Below are positions 1 to 5,331 of a DNA stretch of 5,620 nt, piece after piece. The first letter of the stretch is position 1, and each line of letters opens with the position of its first letter. The notes under the pieces are model-generated. The model did not search any database, was not told the DNA's origin, and saw only the letters and a program-made list of their open reading frames with translations. The position numbers were made by a program, and so were the translations under genes. Source of the DNA: Acidimicrobiaceae bacterium (lineage in GTDB: Bacteria > Actinomycetota > Acidimicrobiia > Acidimicrobiales > RAAP-2); assembly GCA_003131665.1 (NCBI GenBank), contig PKWA01000038.1, positions 4,313 through 9,932 of the forward strand, given 5' to 3'.

Positions 1-920
1 CCGACGGAGGGGGCTCGGTTCGAATCCCCGCCGCGCTCTGTGGGCTGGTCGGATTGAAGCCCACCAATGGTGTCGTGGGGCGCTGGCCGGCGCCCGATTG
101 GATCGACTACTCGACCGACGGGCCGATGGCGACCACGTGTGACGATCTGCGTCTGCTCTTTGACGTCATGCGTGGACCAATCGCCGGAGATCCAACGGCA
201 CCGCCGGCCACGTTGTCCGATCATTGGGCGCCGTCAGAAGGTCGTCCACTCCGGCTCTTCGCCGCTGAACGGACCTCGCCCTTCGGGCCGCTCTCCCACG
301 CGGTCGCCGTTCTTTTTCACGAGGCCGTCGACGCGTTCTCCGACCGATTCGAAGCCTCCGTGACGTGGCTCGAAGCCGAAGAGTTCTTCCTCGACGGCGA
401 CCCGGACTTGGACTGGTTCACGATTACGAGCGCCGAGCACGTGGCCTCACTGGGTCGCGAGTGGGTGAACGAGCACATGGATGAGTTCCACGTGGCCACT
501 CAGGAGTTCTTCGCGACCGGACTTCGCGTCGCGATCGATGAGTACCTCGCCGCTCGCCGGCGCCGCTACCTCTACGTTCGATCGCTCGATGAGTTGTTGA
601 TGCCCCACGGCGTGCTGCTGACCCCCGCCGTCGCGGCGGAAGGCTGGCTCGCCGATGGCCGCATGAATGCTGGCGCCGAGGTGCACGGACTTTCGCCCGA
701 GGTCTATTCGACCGCATTACAAAACGTGACGGGTCATCCCGCGCTGAGCCTCCCGTTTGGTCATCTGCCCTCGGGTCTGCCCTTCGGGCTGCAGATCACG
801 GCCGAGCACTATCACGACCAGCGATTGATTGACCTCGCGTCGATGATGGAGGCGGCCTATCCCTGGGCCCGCGCGGCGCCGGGCTACGAAGGGCTCGAAA
901 CGATTCTGGAGCTGGGCTAG
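1..920 (+). CDS. Amidase-signature family hydrolase, 5'-truncated
   Basis: This is the C-terminal 305 residues of an amidase-signature (AS) enzyme, the family that hydrolyses amide bonds with a Ser-cisSer-Lys triad. The frame is open from the window edge (first whole codon at base 3) to TAG at 918-920. It opens with D-G-G-G-S-V-R-I-P-A-A, the core AS signature; the Ser at bases 15-17 aligns with the family nucleophile (Ser241 of FAAH). GLVGLKPT follows and closes the signature. Near the C-terminus, NVTGHPALSLP and GLPFGLQI are the usual AS C-terminal motifs. The catalytic Lys and cis-Ser lie upstream, outside the window, so an intact active site cannot be confirmed. A TTG at 54 could be mistaken for a start, but the signature continues through it. 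The substrate is unknown: AS members include general amidases, GatA and carbamate or nylon-oligomer hydrolases. Nothing here suggests GatA, since no gatB or gatC is adjacent. It is co-oriented with the PaiB-like gene 31 bases downstream. Confidence 0.93.
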   Translation, partial: DGGGSVRIPAALCGLVGLKPTNGVVGRWPAPDWIDYSTDGPMATTCDDLRLLFDVMRGPIAGDPTAPPATLSDHWAPSEGRPLRLFAAERTSPFGPLSHAVAVLFHEAVDAFSDRFEASVTWLEAEEFFLDGDPDLDWFTITSAEHVASLGREWVNEHMDEFHVATQEFFATGLRVAIDEYLAARRRRYLYVRSLDELLMPHGVLLTPAVAAEGWLADGRMNAGAEVHGLSPEVYSTALQNVTGHPALSLPFGHLPSGLPFGLQITAEHYHDQRLIDLASMMEAAYPWARAAPGYEGLETILELG

Positions 921-935
921 GGCCTCGAAAGTCGC

Positions 936-941
936 GGAAGG
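936..941 (+). promoter_or_regulatory. Ribosome binding site of the PaiB-like gene
   Basis: GGAAGG sits 10 bases before ATG 952 and 19 bases before the alternative GTG 961. The spacing favours the ATG, although the GTG start would give the N-terminus MYVPP that is more typical of the PaiB family. Confidence 0.5.
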
Positions 942-951
942 CTGTGAAACA

Positions 952-1578
952 ATGGGTGGCGTGTACGTACCTCCCAAGCACGCGGTTGAAGAGGACGCCG
1001 CGTGGCAGATAGTGAAGGACGCCGGAGCTGGGATGCTCGTCATACCTTCGACGAGCGGGCTGCTCAGTGTGTACGTGCCCGTGGTGGTGAGTGAGGATCG
1101 TCGCACGATCTACTCGCATCTGGCCAAGGCCAATCCCTGGTGGAAAGCGGTCGGTAGTGACACCGACGTGCTTGGTCTGTTTCTGGCGGCGAGTGCGTAC
1201 GTGTCGCCGACGTACTACCCAAGCCGCCTGGAGAACCCCGGCGTCGTGCCGACGTGGAACTACGTCGCGGCGGAGGTTCGCGGGCGTCTCACGCTCCATG
1301 AGGACACTGAATGGAAGTTGGACCAGGTCCGAGCCGTCACGGGCCAGTTCGAGAGCGGGCGTGATCCCGAGTGGCGTGTGGACGATCTCGATCCCACGTA
1401 CCGAGACCAACAGTTAAGGGCCATTGTGGGCATTGAGATTGCCGTGCTCTCCATCGAGGGCAAAGCCAAGATGTCGCAGAATCGCCCGGAAATCGACCAG
1501 CGCAGTGTGAAAGTACACCTGGGCGAGGGATCGCTGGGCGAACGCAATGTCGCTCAGCGAATGTCACCGCCGGAGTAG
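952..1578 (+). CDS. PaiB family FMN-binding split-barrel protein
   Basis: A 208-residue protein with a set of PaiB-family motifs: YVPPKH near the N-terminus (5-10), HLAKANP (56-62), a segment ending AYVSPTYY (82-89), VPTWNY (99-104), and IVGIEI through GKAKMSQNRP to the C-terminal DQRSV (about 158-186). The family has an FMN-binding split-barrel fold. Bacillus PaiB was described as a negative transcriptional regulator of sporulation and protease genes and is paired with the acetyltransferase PaiA; no paiA is present here. The length matches the family (about 200-210). There is no helix-turn-helix, so a direct DNA-binding role should not be assumed; flavin or heme binding, or an oxidoreductase role, is equally possible. 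It lies 31 bases after the amidase stop and is probably co-transcribed with it. ATG 952 is chosen on ribosome binding site spacing; GTG 961, three codons in, is the alternative. Confidence 0.9.
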   Translation: MGGVYVPPKHAVEEDAAWQIVKDAGAGMLVIPSTSGLLSVYVPVVVSEDRRTIYSHLAKANPWWKAVGSDTDVLGLFLAASAYVSPTYYPSRLENPGVVPTWNYVAAEVRGRLTLHEDTEWKLDQVRAVTGQFESGRDPEWRVDDLDPTYRDQQLRAIVGIEIAVLSIEGKAKMSQNRPEIDQRSVKVHLGEGSLGERNVAQRMSPPE

Positions 1579-1736
1579 TTCACGCCTTCGCGAGGACCAC
1601 GCAGAGTTCAACCCTTGACTTCGATCCCGCCATCCTCCGCGAGCGAGCATTTGAGGCTATTTTCTTTTCAGGCGTGGCACGGGCAACGCCAGCGGCGCGA
1701 TCGATGTCTGTTCCGTCGTGGTTCTTGGGGGAGACA
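1579..1736 (+). promoter_or_regulatory. 158-base leader or promoter region ahead of the permease
   Basis: This is the longest gap in the left gene block and the likeliest place for a second promoter. TTGACT at 1615-1620 matches the -35 consensus at five of six positions, but no good -10 lies 16-18 bases downstream. A pyrimidine tract (CTATTTTCTTTTC, 1657-1669) is followed by an inverted repeat, GGCGT (1671-1675) with ACGCC (1686-1690). The T-run precedes the hairpin rather than following it, so this is not an intrinsic terminator. The open frame of the permease extends back to GTG 1674, but that stretch has no suitable ribosome binding site. I recognise no known riboswitch class. Confidence 0.3.
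1727..1733 (+). promoter_or_regulatory. Ribosome binding site deciding the permease start
   Basis: GGGGGAG lies 3-9 bases before ATG 1737. Neither alternative in-frame start (GTG 1674, ATG 1704) has a comparable purine-rich sequence at a usable distance, so 1737 is preferred. Confidence 0.6.
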
Positions 1737-3224
1737 ATGAGCGAAGCATTTACACCGGAGTCACTGGGTGCGAAAGTACCAATCGTGCCGGGTGAGCATG
1801 AGCGACTGCGCCAAGGCGCGCTAGGTCTGCTCGACATCTCGGCCGCGACGATGGCCAACATCGGTCCCGCCATGAGCTTCTACTTCGGTTTTGGCTTTCT
1901 CGCCTACACCGCCGGTCTCGCGTCGCCGCTCACCATTATTGCGGCCGGCATCGCGATTCTCTTTCTCGGTAATACCCTCTCGGAATTTACCAAGGTGCTG
2001 CCCTCGACCGGGGGATTCATCTCCTTCATTGGTAAGACCTTCGGGGGGCGAACGGCCGTTACCGTCGCGATTCTCACCGGCGCCGGTTACATCGCGGCGA
2101 TGGCGTCGGTGATTGCCATCGTCGGCGGATTCTTCCAGACCATCTTGCAGAACTACAACGTCGCCGGACTCCAGAGTGTTCCCTGGGGAATTTGGGTAGT
2201 GATCTTCTTAGCCTTTGCGGTCTTCATGATGGTACGCGGCATCTCAATTTCCACCAGGTTGGCCGGCTTCTTCTTCGCCTTCGAGATGGCCATCATGATT
2301 CTGGTGAGCATCATCACGCTGGTCAAGTTTCACTCGCACATTAACTTTCGGCCCTTTGAACCGAAGAACATTACCCATGGATTCAGCGGACTGGCTGCGG
2401 GCTTCCCTCTCGCGATCTACCTGTTCATCGGTTGGGAGAACTCAGCGGCCCTCGCTGAAGAGACGAACGATCCGCGCAAGAACGTTCCGAAGGCCGTGTT
2501 CACGTCGATCTGTATCATGCTGGTCGCCTACACGTTCTTCGCGTTCTCCACGGTCGTGGGATTCAAGGACAACGTCGGTAACCTGAGCAGCGCGGCTATC
2601 CCGTTCCTGTCGGTCGCCCGCGAAGGCTTCGCCGTCATTCTCTTCTTCGCGTTCCTCGCGGGTATGACCTCGACGCTCGGAGCCCTCATCGCCGGCACGA
2701 ACTCCCAGGCCCGGCTCATCTTCAACGCCGGGCGTGAAGGCCTCTTGCCTGCGGTCATCGGCAAGGTTCATTCCACTCGCCGCACGCCTCGAAACGCGCT
2801 CTTCGTCTTTCTCGGGCTGGGGGTGGCGATCATCGGAATATGGGGCCTCGGTCATATCTTTGGCGGCCACGCCAACTCGGGTTCGATGAGCGCGCTCGCG
2901 ATGTTCGTCGAATCCTCGACCTTCGGCACGATCCTCTTGCTCATTGTCTACGGTCTCTCCAACGTGGCACTGCCCTTCTACTACCGGAAGTATCACCCCA
3001 ATCTGTACAAGCCGTTCCGCCACGCGGTACTGCCGGCCTTTGGGGTGCTGTGGATCTTGGTGCCGCTGTACTACTTGGCCAAGCCCGGCCAGCCCGCGCC
3101 GTACAGTTGGTACCCCTACATCGCGCTCGGGGTGTTGATCCTCGCGATCATCTACGCGACGTTCCTCGTGGCGCGCGATCCCGGCGTTGGCGATCGAGTG
3201 GGCTCGATCATCGCCGACGAGTAA
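1737..3224 (+). CDS. APC superfamily amino acid/amine permease
   Basis: A 495-residue integral membrane transporter of the amino acid-polyamine-organocation (APC) family. About 12 hydrophobic helices can be placed, at residues 31-55, 61-84, 106-132, 149-166, 173-196, 218-240, 252-274, 297-320, 353-373, 385-410, 430-448 and 458-478. The N-terminus (about 28 residues) and C-terminus are short, hydrophilic and probably cytoplasmic. GPA (43-45) in helix 1 fits the unwound substrate-binding region. The helix 6 segment GWENSAALAEETNDPRKNVP (232-251) is the family's hallmark G-x-E plus EE-x-x-x-P motif, and SQARLIFNAGREGLLP (323-338) is the conserved helix 8-9 loop. Family members import amino acids or amines by proton symport, antiport or uniport; the substrate cannot be assigned here. 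Start ATG 1737 follows GGGGGAG and gives a normal-length N-terminus. The gene is followed by the reductase after 38 bases, suggesting co-transcription. Confidence 0.95.
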   Translation: MSEAFTPESLGAKVPIVPGEHERLRQGALGLLDISAATMANIGPAMSFYFGFGFLAYTAGLASPLTIIAAGIAILFLGNTLSEFTKVLPSTGGFISFIGKTFGGRTAVTVAILTGAGYIAAMASVIAIVGGFFQTILQNYNVAGLQSVPWGIWVVIFLAFAVFMMVRGISISTRLAGFFFAFEMAIMILVSIITLVKFHSHINFRPFEPKNITHGFSGLAAGFPLAIYLFIGWENSAALAEETNDPRKNVPKAVFTSICIMLVAYTFFAFSTVVGFKDNVGNLSSAAIPFLSVAREGFAVILFFAFLAGMTSTLGALIAGTNSQARLIFNAGREGLLPAVIGKVHSTRRTPRNALFVFLGLGVAIIGIWGLGHIFGGHANSGSMSALAMFVESSTFGTILLLIVYGLSNVALPFYYRKYHPNLYKPFRHAVLPAFGVLWILVPLYYLAKPGQPAPYSWYPYIALGVLILAIIYATFLVARDPGVGDRVGSIIADE

Positions 3225-3236
3225 ATTCTCCGTCGC

Positions 3237-3254
3237 CTTCGACCAAGGTCGAGG
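3237..3254 (+). promoter_or_regulatory. Inverted repeat covering the reductase ribosome binding site
   Basis: The core TCGACC-AA-GGTCGA (3239-3252) is a perfect 6-base inverted repeat with a 2-base centre. As RNA, positions 3237-3243 can pair with 3248-3254 (C-G, U-G, U-A, C-G, G-C, A-U, C-G) around a CAAG loop. The 3' arm contains GAGG (3251-3254), part of the ribosome binding site (GAGGA, 3251-3255) seven bases before ATG 3263. Folding would mask this site until a ribosome arrives from the permease or a ligand or protein intervenes. No U-tract follows, so it is not a terminator. As DNA it could instead be an operator half-site pair. The structure is visible; its function is inferred. Confidence 0.4.
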
Positions 3255-3262
3255 ACCGTGAC

Positions 3263-4234
3263 ATGAGAGTCGTGATTTTTGGCGCGGGCGCCATCGGCGG
3301 CGTCATTGGTGCGAGGTTGTTTCAACACGGCCACGACGTGACGCTCATTGCCCGAGGTGCGAACTTCGCCGAGCTTTCGAAAAGTGGTCTTCGCTTGGAA
3401 ACGCCGGACGAGACCGTGACCTTGCCGGTTCCGGTCGTGGAGGGCCCGGAGGCGATGTCATTTGATTCGGTCGACACGGTGATCTTGACGGTCAAGAGCC
3501 AAGACACGATGCCCGCCCTCTCTCACCTCGCCGCTGTGGCCACACCAACGACGGCGATTGTCTGTGGCCAAAACGGGGTGGAAAACGAACGGGTGGCGCT
3601 GAGGATGTTTCGAAACGTCTATGGGATGTGCGTCATGATGCCCGCGTCGCACCTTTCGCCCGGAGTCGTCCAAGCGAGCTCGTCACCGATCACCGGACTC
3701 TTGGACGTGGGTCGATGGCCACACGGTGTTGACGATCGAATCCGAGAGCTGGCGGATGTTCTTAGCGGGGCCTCGTTCGAATCAGTGGCGCGCGAGGACA
3801 TCGCGCGATGGAAGTGGGGCAAGCTACTCATGAATTTGGGTAACGCCGTCGAGGCGCTGTGCGGCCCCGGGCAACGAGGCGGTGAACTCGTTCGACGAGC
3901 AGTGAAAGAAGGAGTCGACGTCTTAGCAGCGGCCGGAATCGCTTACGTCGGGAGAGAAGAAGACGCCGCGCGCCGCGGTCAGTTACTCACGTTGGGCCCG
4001 ATTGGCGGAGCGACACGCGGAGGGGGATCGTCGTGGCAGAGTCTCATTCGCGAGACGGGGAGCATTGAGACTGACTACTTGACGGGTGAGATTGTGTTGC
4101 GCGGACGACTCTTCGGTGTCGCGACACCCGTCAATGAACTCTTGCAACGACTGGCCAACCAACTCGCGTCGGAGCGGGGCGCTCCGGGGACCTGGTCCGA
4201 GGGTGAGATCTTGGACTTGCTGAACGCGAACTAA
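3263..4234 (+). CDS. Ketopantoate reductase family (ApbA/PanE) oxidoreductase
   Basis: A 323-residue cytoplasmic NAD(P)-dependent reductase related to 2-dehydropantoate 2-reductase, which makes pantoate for coenzyme A. The N-terminal Rossmann domain begins with RVVIFGAGAIGG (2-13) carrying GxGxxG. CGQNGVEN (101-108) holds the conserved Asn (N104, matching E. coli Asn98). The C-terminal helical domain has KLLMNLGN (187-194), giving the catalytic Lys187 and Asn191. Ser257 and Glu269 keep the 12-residue spacing of E. coli Ser244 and Glu256, within SIETDYLTGEIV (267-278). All main catalytic and binding residues are therefore present and the enzyme should be active. The second Asn after the Lys is at +7 rather than the +8 of E. 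coli. ATG 3263 with GAGGA upstream is the start; the frame stays open back to 2840, but that part is only a shadow of the permease. The neighbours are a permease and an amidase rather than panB or panC, so the true substrate may be a different 2-oxo acid. Confidence 0.92.
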   Translation: MRVVIFGAGAIGGVIGARLFQHGHDVTLIARGANFAELSKSGLRLETPDETVTLPVPVVEGPEAMSFDSVDTVILTVKSQDTMPALSHLAAVATPTTAIVCGQNGVENERVALRMFRNVYGMCVMMPASHLSPGVVQASSSPITGLLDVGRWPHGVDDRIRELADVLSGASFESVAREDIARWKWGKLLMNLGNAVEALCGPGQRGGELVRRAVKEGVDVLAAAGIAYVGREEDAARRGQLLTLGPIGGATRGGGSSWQSLIRETGSIETDYLTGEIVLRGRLFGVATPVNELLQRLANQLASERGAPGTWSEGEILDLLNAN

Positions 4235-4273
4235 GAAGCGGCACCTTAGGCGAAGATGAGCGATTCTCCTCGT
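4235..4273. other. Convergent gap between reductase and gluconokinase
   Basis: The two genes face each other across 39 bases. Two weak stems can be drawn: CTAAG (4231-4235, overlapping the reductase stop) with CTTAG (4245-4249), and CGTT (4271-4274) with AACG (4279-4282). Neither is GC-rich or followed by a T-run on either strand, so no intrinsic terminator is called. Termination may be Rho-dependent or lie inside the opposing gene. Confidence 0.4.
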
Positions 4274-4801
4274 TTACGAACGTTTGGCTCCGTCGCTCAA
4301 CTTGGCCTCGATCTGGACGACGATGTCTTGCGGTGATAAGGCGATATCGACGCACATACCTCGCTCGTCACTCTCTAACGGCTCGAGGATGGCGAACTGC
4401 GTGGCGAGAAGAGAGGCTGGCATGAATTCGTGCGGTCGAGCTTCAATTCTCGAGCGAATAAGTGCCTCGGTGCCCTCCAGCATGACAAAGAAAATTTCCG
4501 GATCGTACGTACGCAACAAGTCTCGATATTGCCGCTTCAATGCCGAGCACGCGACGACGAGACCGACGCTGGAAGATTGGGCGAGCCTGAGTTGGCGCCC
4601 GATGGCGTTCAACCACGGCGTTCGATCGTCGTCGCTGAGCGCCACGCCGCGAGACATCTTCGCCAGGTTCTCTGGACTGTGCAGCGAATCACCGTCGACG
4701 AATTCAAGGTGGCTTCTCTTCGCGAGGGCCAGCGCAATGGTGCTTTTCCCCGAACCCGACACCCCCATGACGACAATCGATCGAACTTGGCCCGTTTGCA
4801 T
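4274..4801 (-). CDS. gntK: Gluconokinase (GntK family)
   Basis: A 175-residue P-loop kinase that phosphorylates D-gluconate to 6-phosphogluconate with ATP, feeding the pentose phosphate or Entner-Doudoroff route. Visible motifs are the Walker A GVSGSGKST (13-21), DGDSLHSPENLAKM (36-49) and G-x-x-L-x-D-D-D-R-x-P-W-L (52-64), both gluconokinase hallmarks, ACSALKRQYRD (84-94), and the lid region with R-x3-R-P-H-E-F-M-P and Q-F-x-x-L-E-P-L-E (about 117-143). Length matches E. coli GntK (175). The frame also allows a GTG at 4804, directly before ATG 4801; both are plausible and no strong ribosome binding site separates them (AGG, 4 bases before the ATG, is the nearest). The gene stands alone on the minus strand, with no gluconate transporter or GntR-type regulator in view. 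Shikimate kinase is excluded by the H-S-x-E-N and D-x-D-R-x-P-W-L motifs. Confidence 0.94.
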   Translation of the reverse strand: MQTGQVRSIVVMGVSGSGKSTIALALAKRSHLEFVDGDSLHSPENLAKMSRGVALSDDDRTPWLNAIGRQLRLAQSSSVGLVVACSALKRQYRDLLRTYDPEIFFVMLEGTEALIRSRIEARPHEFMPASLLATQFAILEPLESDERGMCVDIALSPQDIVVQIEAKLSDGAKRS

Positions 4802-5010
4802 CACGCCTGGCTTTACTTTCGGATTTCCTTAAGGGTAACCGGCACGTGGTGGCGCCCATTGATAACCCCGACAAGCTGCTCTTTGAGAATCACGGTACCA
4901 ACGCACTCGGCACTGCCGAGCGTCGCAGAGCCAACAAAGTTCTTACAACAGAGCAGTGCTAGTTTGTCGCTCGACGCGACCCGCGTCGTTCCATTAGATC
5001 GGACTCGACT
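4802..5010. other. Divergent intergenic region between gntK and the small membrane protein
   Basis: This 209-base region must hold the promoters of both divergent genes, but no clear -35/-10 pair stands out on either strand. It contains a perfect hairpin, CTCGGC-ACT-GCCGAG (4906-4920), with no T-run next to it. On the minus strand a protein-like frame runs to TAA at 4813-4815, eight bases before the GTG and eleven before the ATG of gntK. It has no usable internal start and is treated as a finding, not a gene. Confidence 0.4.
4906..4920. repeat. Short perfect inverted repeat (6-bp stem, 3-base loop)
   Basis: CTCGGC (4906-4911) and GCCGAG (4915-4920) are perfect reverse complements separated by ACT. 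After one mismatch (4905/4921) pairing resumes with 4904/4922. It lies about 90 bases before the small membrane protein gene and about 105 bases before gntK. It could be an operator or an RNA hairpin in either 5' leader; lack of a T-run argues against a terminator. Confidence 0.4.
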
Positions 5011-5196
5011 ATGTGGCTTCGAACGGTGATTGGGATTCTCTGTTGCATCGTCGGTGTGGTTTGGATTGCCCAGGGAACGAACATGGTCCACGGTTCTGGC
5101 ATGAGTGGTCACGGGGGTTGGGCGTGGCTCGGCGTCGTCCTGGTCGCTATCGGCGTGGCGATTCTCGTAAGGGCGAGGCGCCCCCGAGGAGTTTGA
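5011..5196 (+). CDS. Small two-helix membrane protein of unknown function
   Basis: A 61-residue hydrophobic protein. Helix 1 covers about residues 4-21 (V-I-G-I-L-C-C-I-V-G-V-V-W-I-A). It is followed by QGTNMVHGSGMSGHGG (21-36), rich in Gly and with two His, then helix 2 at about 37-53 and a basic tail RARRPRGV. Two helices joined by a Gly-rich loop with a positive C-terminus suggest a hairpin in the cytoplasmic membrane with both ends inside. I recall similar short proteins with a QG-x(4-5)-GS-x-M motif in actinobacterial genomes, annotated as hypothetical; no function is known to me. ATG 5011 has a weak GGA (5001-5003) seven bases upstream. The antisense strand also has a long frame here, but the clean helix-loop-helix pattern supports this strand. 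Confidence 0.72.
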   Translation: MWLRTVIGILCCIVGVVWIAQGTNMVHGSGMSGHGGWAWLGVVLVAIGVAILVRARRPRGV

Positions 5197-5331
5197 ACTG
5201 CGCCAGGCGTCCTTGAGATCTTGAGGCGCCCGGGGCAAGTGGTATTTGTACACGAGGCGGTCCCGTGACGACGGAGGCACTCGCTACTACTCTTAGTCAC
5301 TGAGGCGAGAGCCCGGGGGAGAGGAAAATCG
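5197..5331 (+). promoter_or_regulatory. Leader region of the BNR-repeat gene
   Basis: 135 bases without a gene. An imperfect stem at 5206-5230 (GGCG-T-CCT paired with AGG-CGCC) could end the upstream transcript, but it has no T-run. GTGACG (5265-5270) and TACTCT (5288-5293), 17 bases apart, form a poor sigma-70-like pair (four and three matches to consensus). A further stem, CTCGC (5280-5284) with GCGAG (5305-5309), lies just before the ribosome binding site. None is strong enough to call separately. Confidence 0.25.
5319..5325 (+). promoter_or_regulatory. Strong ribosome binding site of the BNR-repeat gene
   Basis: GAGAGGA lies six bases before ATG 5332 inside a longer purine run (GGGGGAGAGGAAAA). 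It is the best ribosome binding site in the window and fixes the start of the truncated final gene. Confidence 0.75.

Noticed and set aside
54..56. TTG as the amidase start codon
   Set aside because: Codons before it (from base 3) encode the amidase signature D-G-G-G-S-V-R-I-P, so the protein continues upstream past the window edge.
796..1410. 204-residue minus-strand open frame
   Set aside because: It lies antisense to the amidase end and the PaiB-like gene, both recognised families. It is Arg/Pro/His-rich and low-complexity, as GC-rich shadows usually are.
1671..1690. Possible intrinsic terminator after paiB
   Set aside because: The T-rich tract comes before the stem rather than after it, on the strand that would need terminating.
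2442..3023. 193-residue minus-strand open frame
   Set aside because: It lies wholly antisense to the permease; its charged Glu/Arg/Asp composition mirrors hydrophobic codons on the other strand.
2840..3262. In-frame upstream extension of the reductase to a 464-residue protein
   Set aside because: The extra N-terminal part overlaps the permease in another frame, is Arg/Pro-rich with no family resemblance, and the Rossmann GxGxxG motif begins right after ATG 3263, as expected for a complete KPR.
4284..5029. Plus-strand open frames of 182 and 199 residues across gntK
   Set aside because: They overlap a clear gluconokinase on the other strand and show no domain or consistent composition.
5016..5280. 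N-terminal half of a 155-residue minus-strand frame
   Set aside because: It is Pro/His/Asp/Asn-rich and antisense to the two-helix membrane protein, which has a much more protein-like pattern. Only the C-terminal stretch (4813-5010) is kept, as a finding.
5265..5303. 12-codon leader peptide (GTG 5265 to TGA) before the BNR gene
   Set aside because: No ribosome binding site precedes it and it has no run of regulatory codons typical of attenuation peptides.
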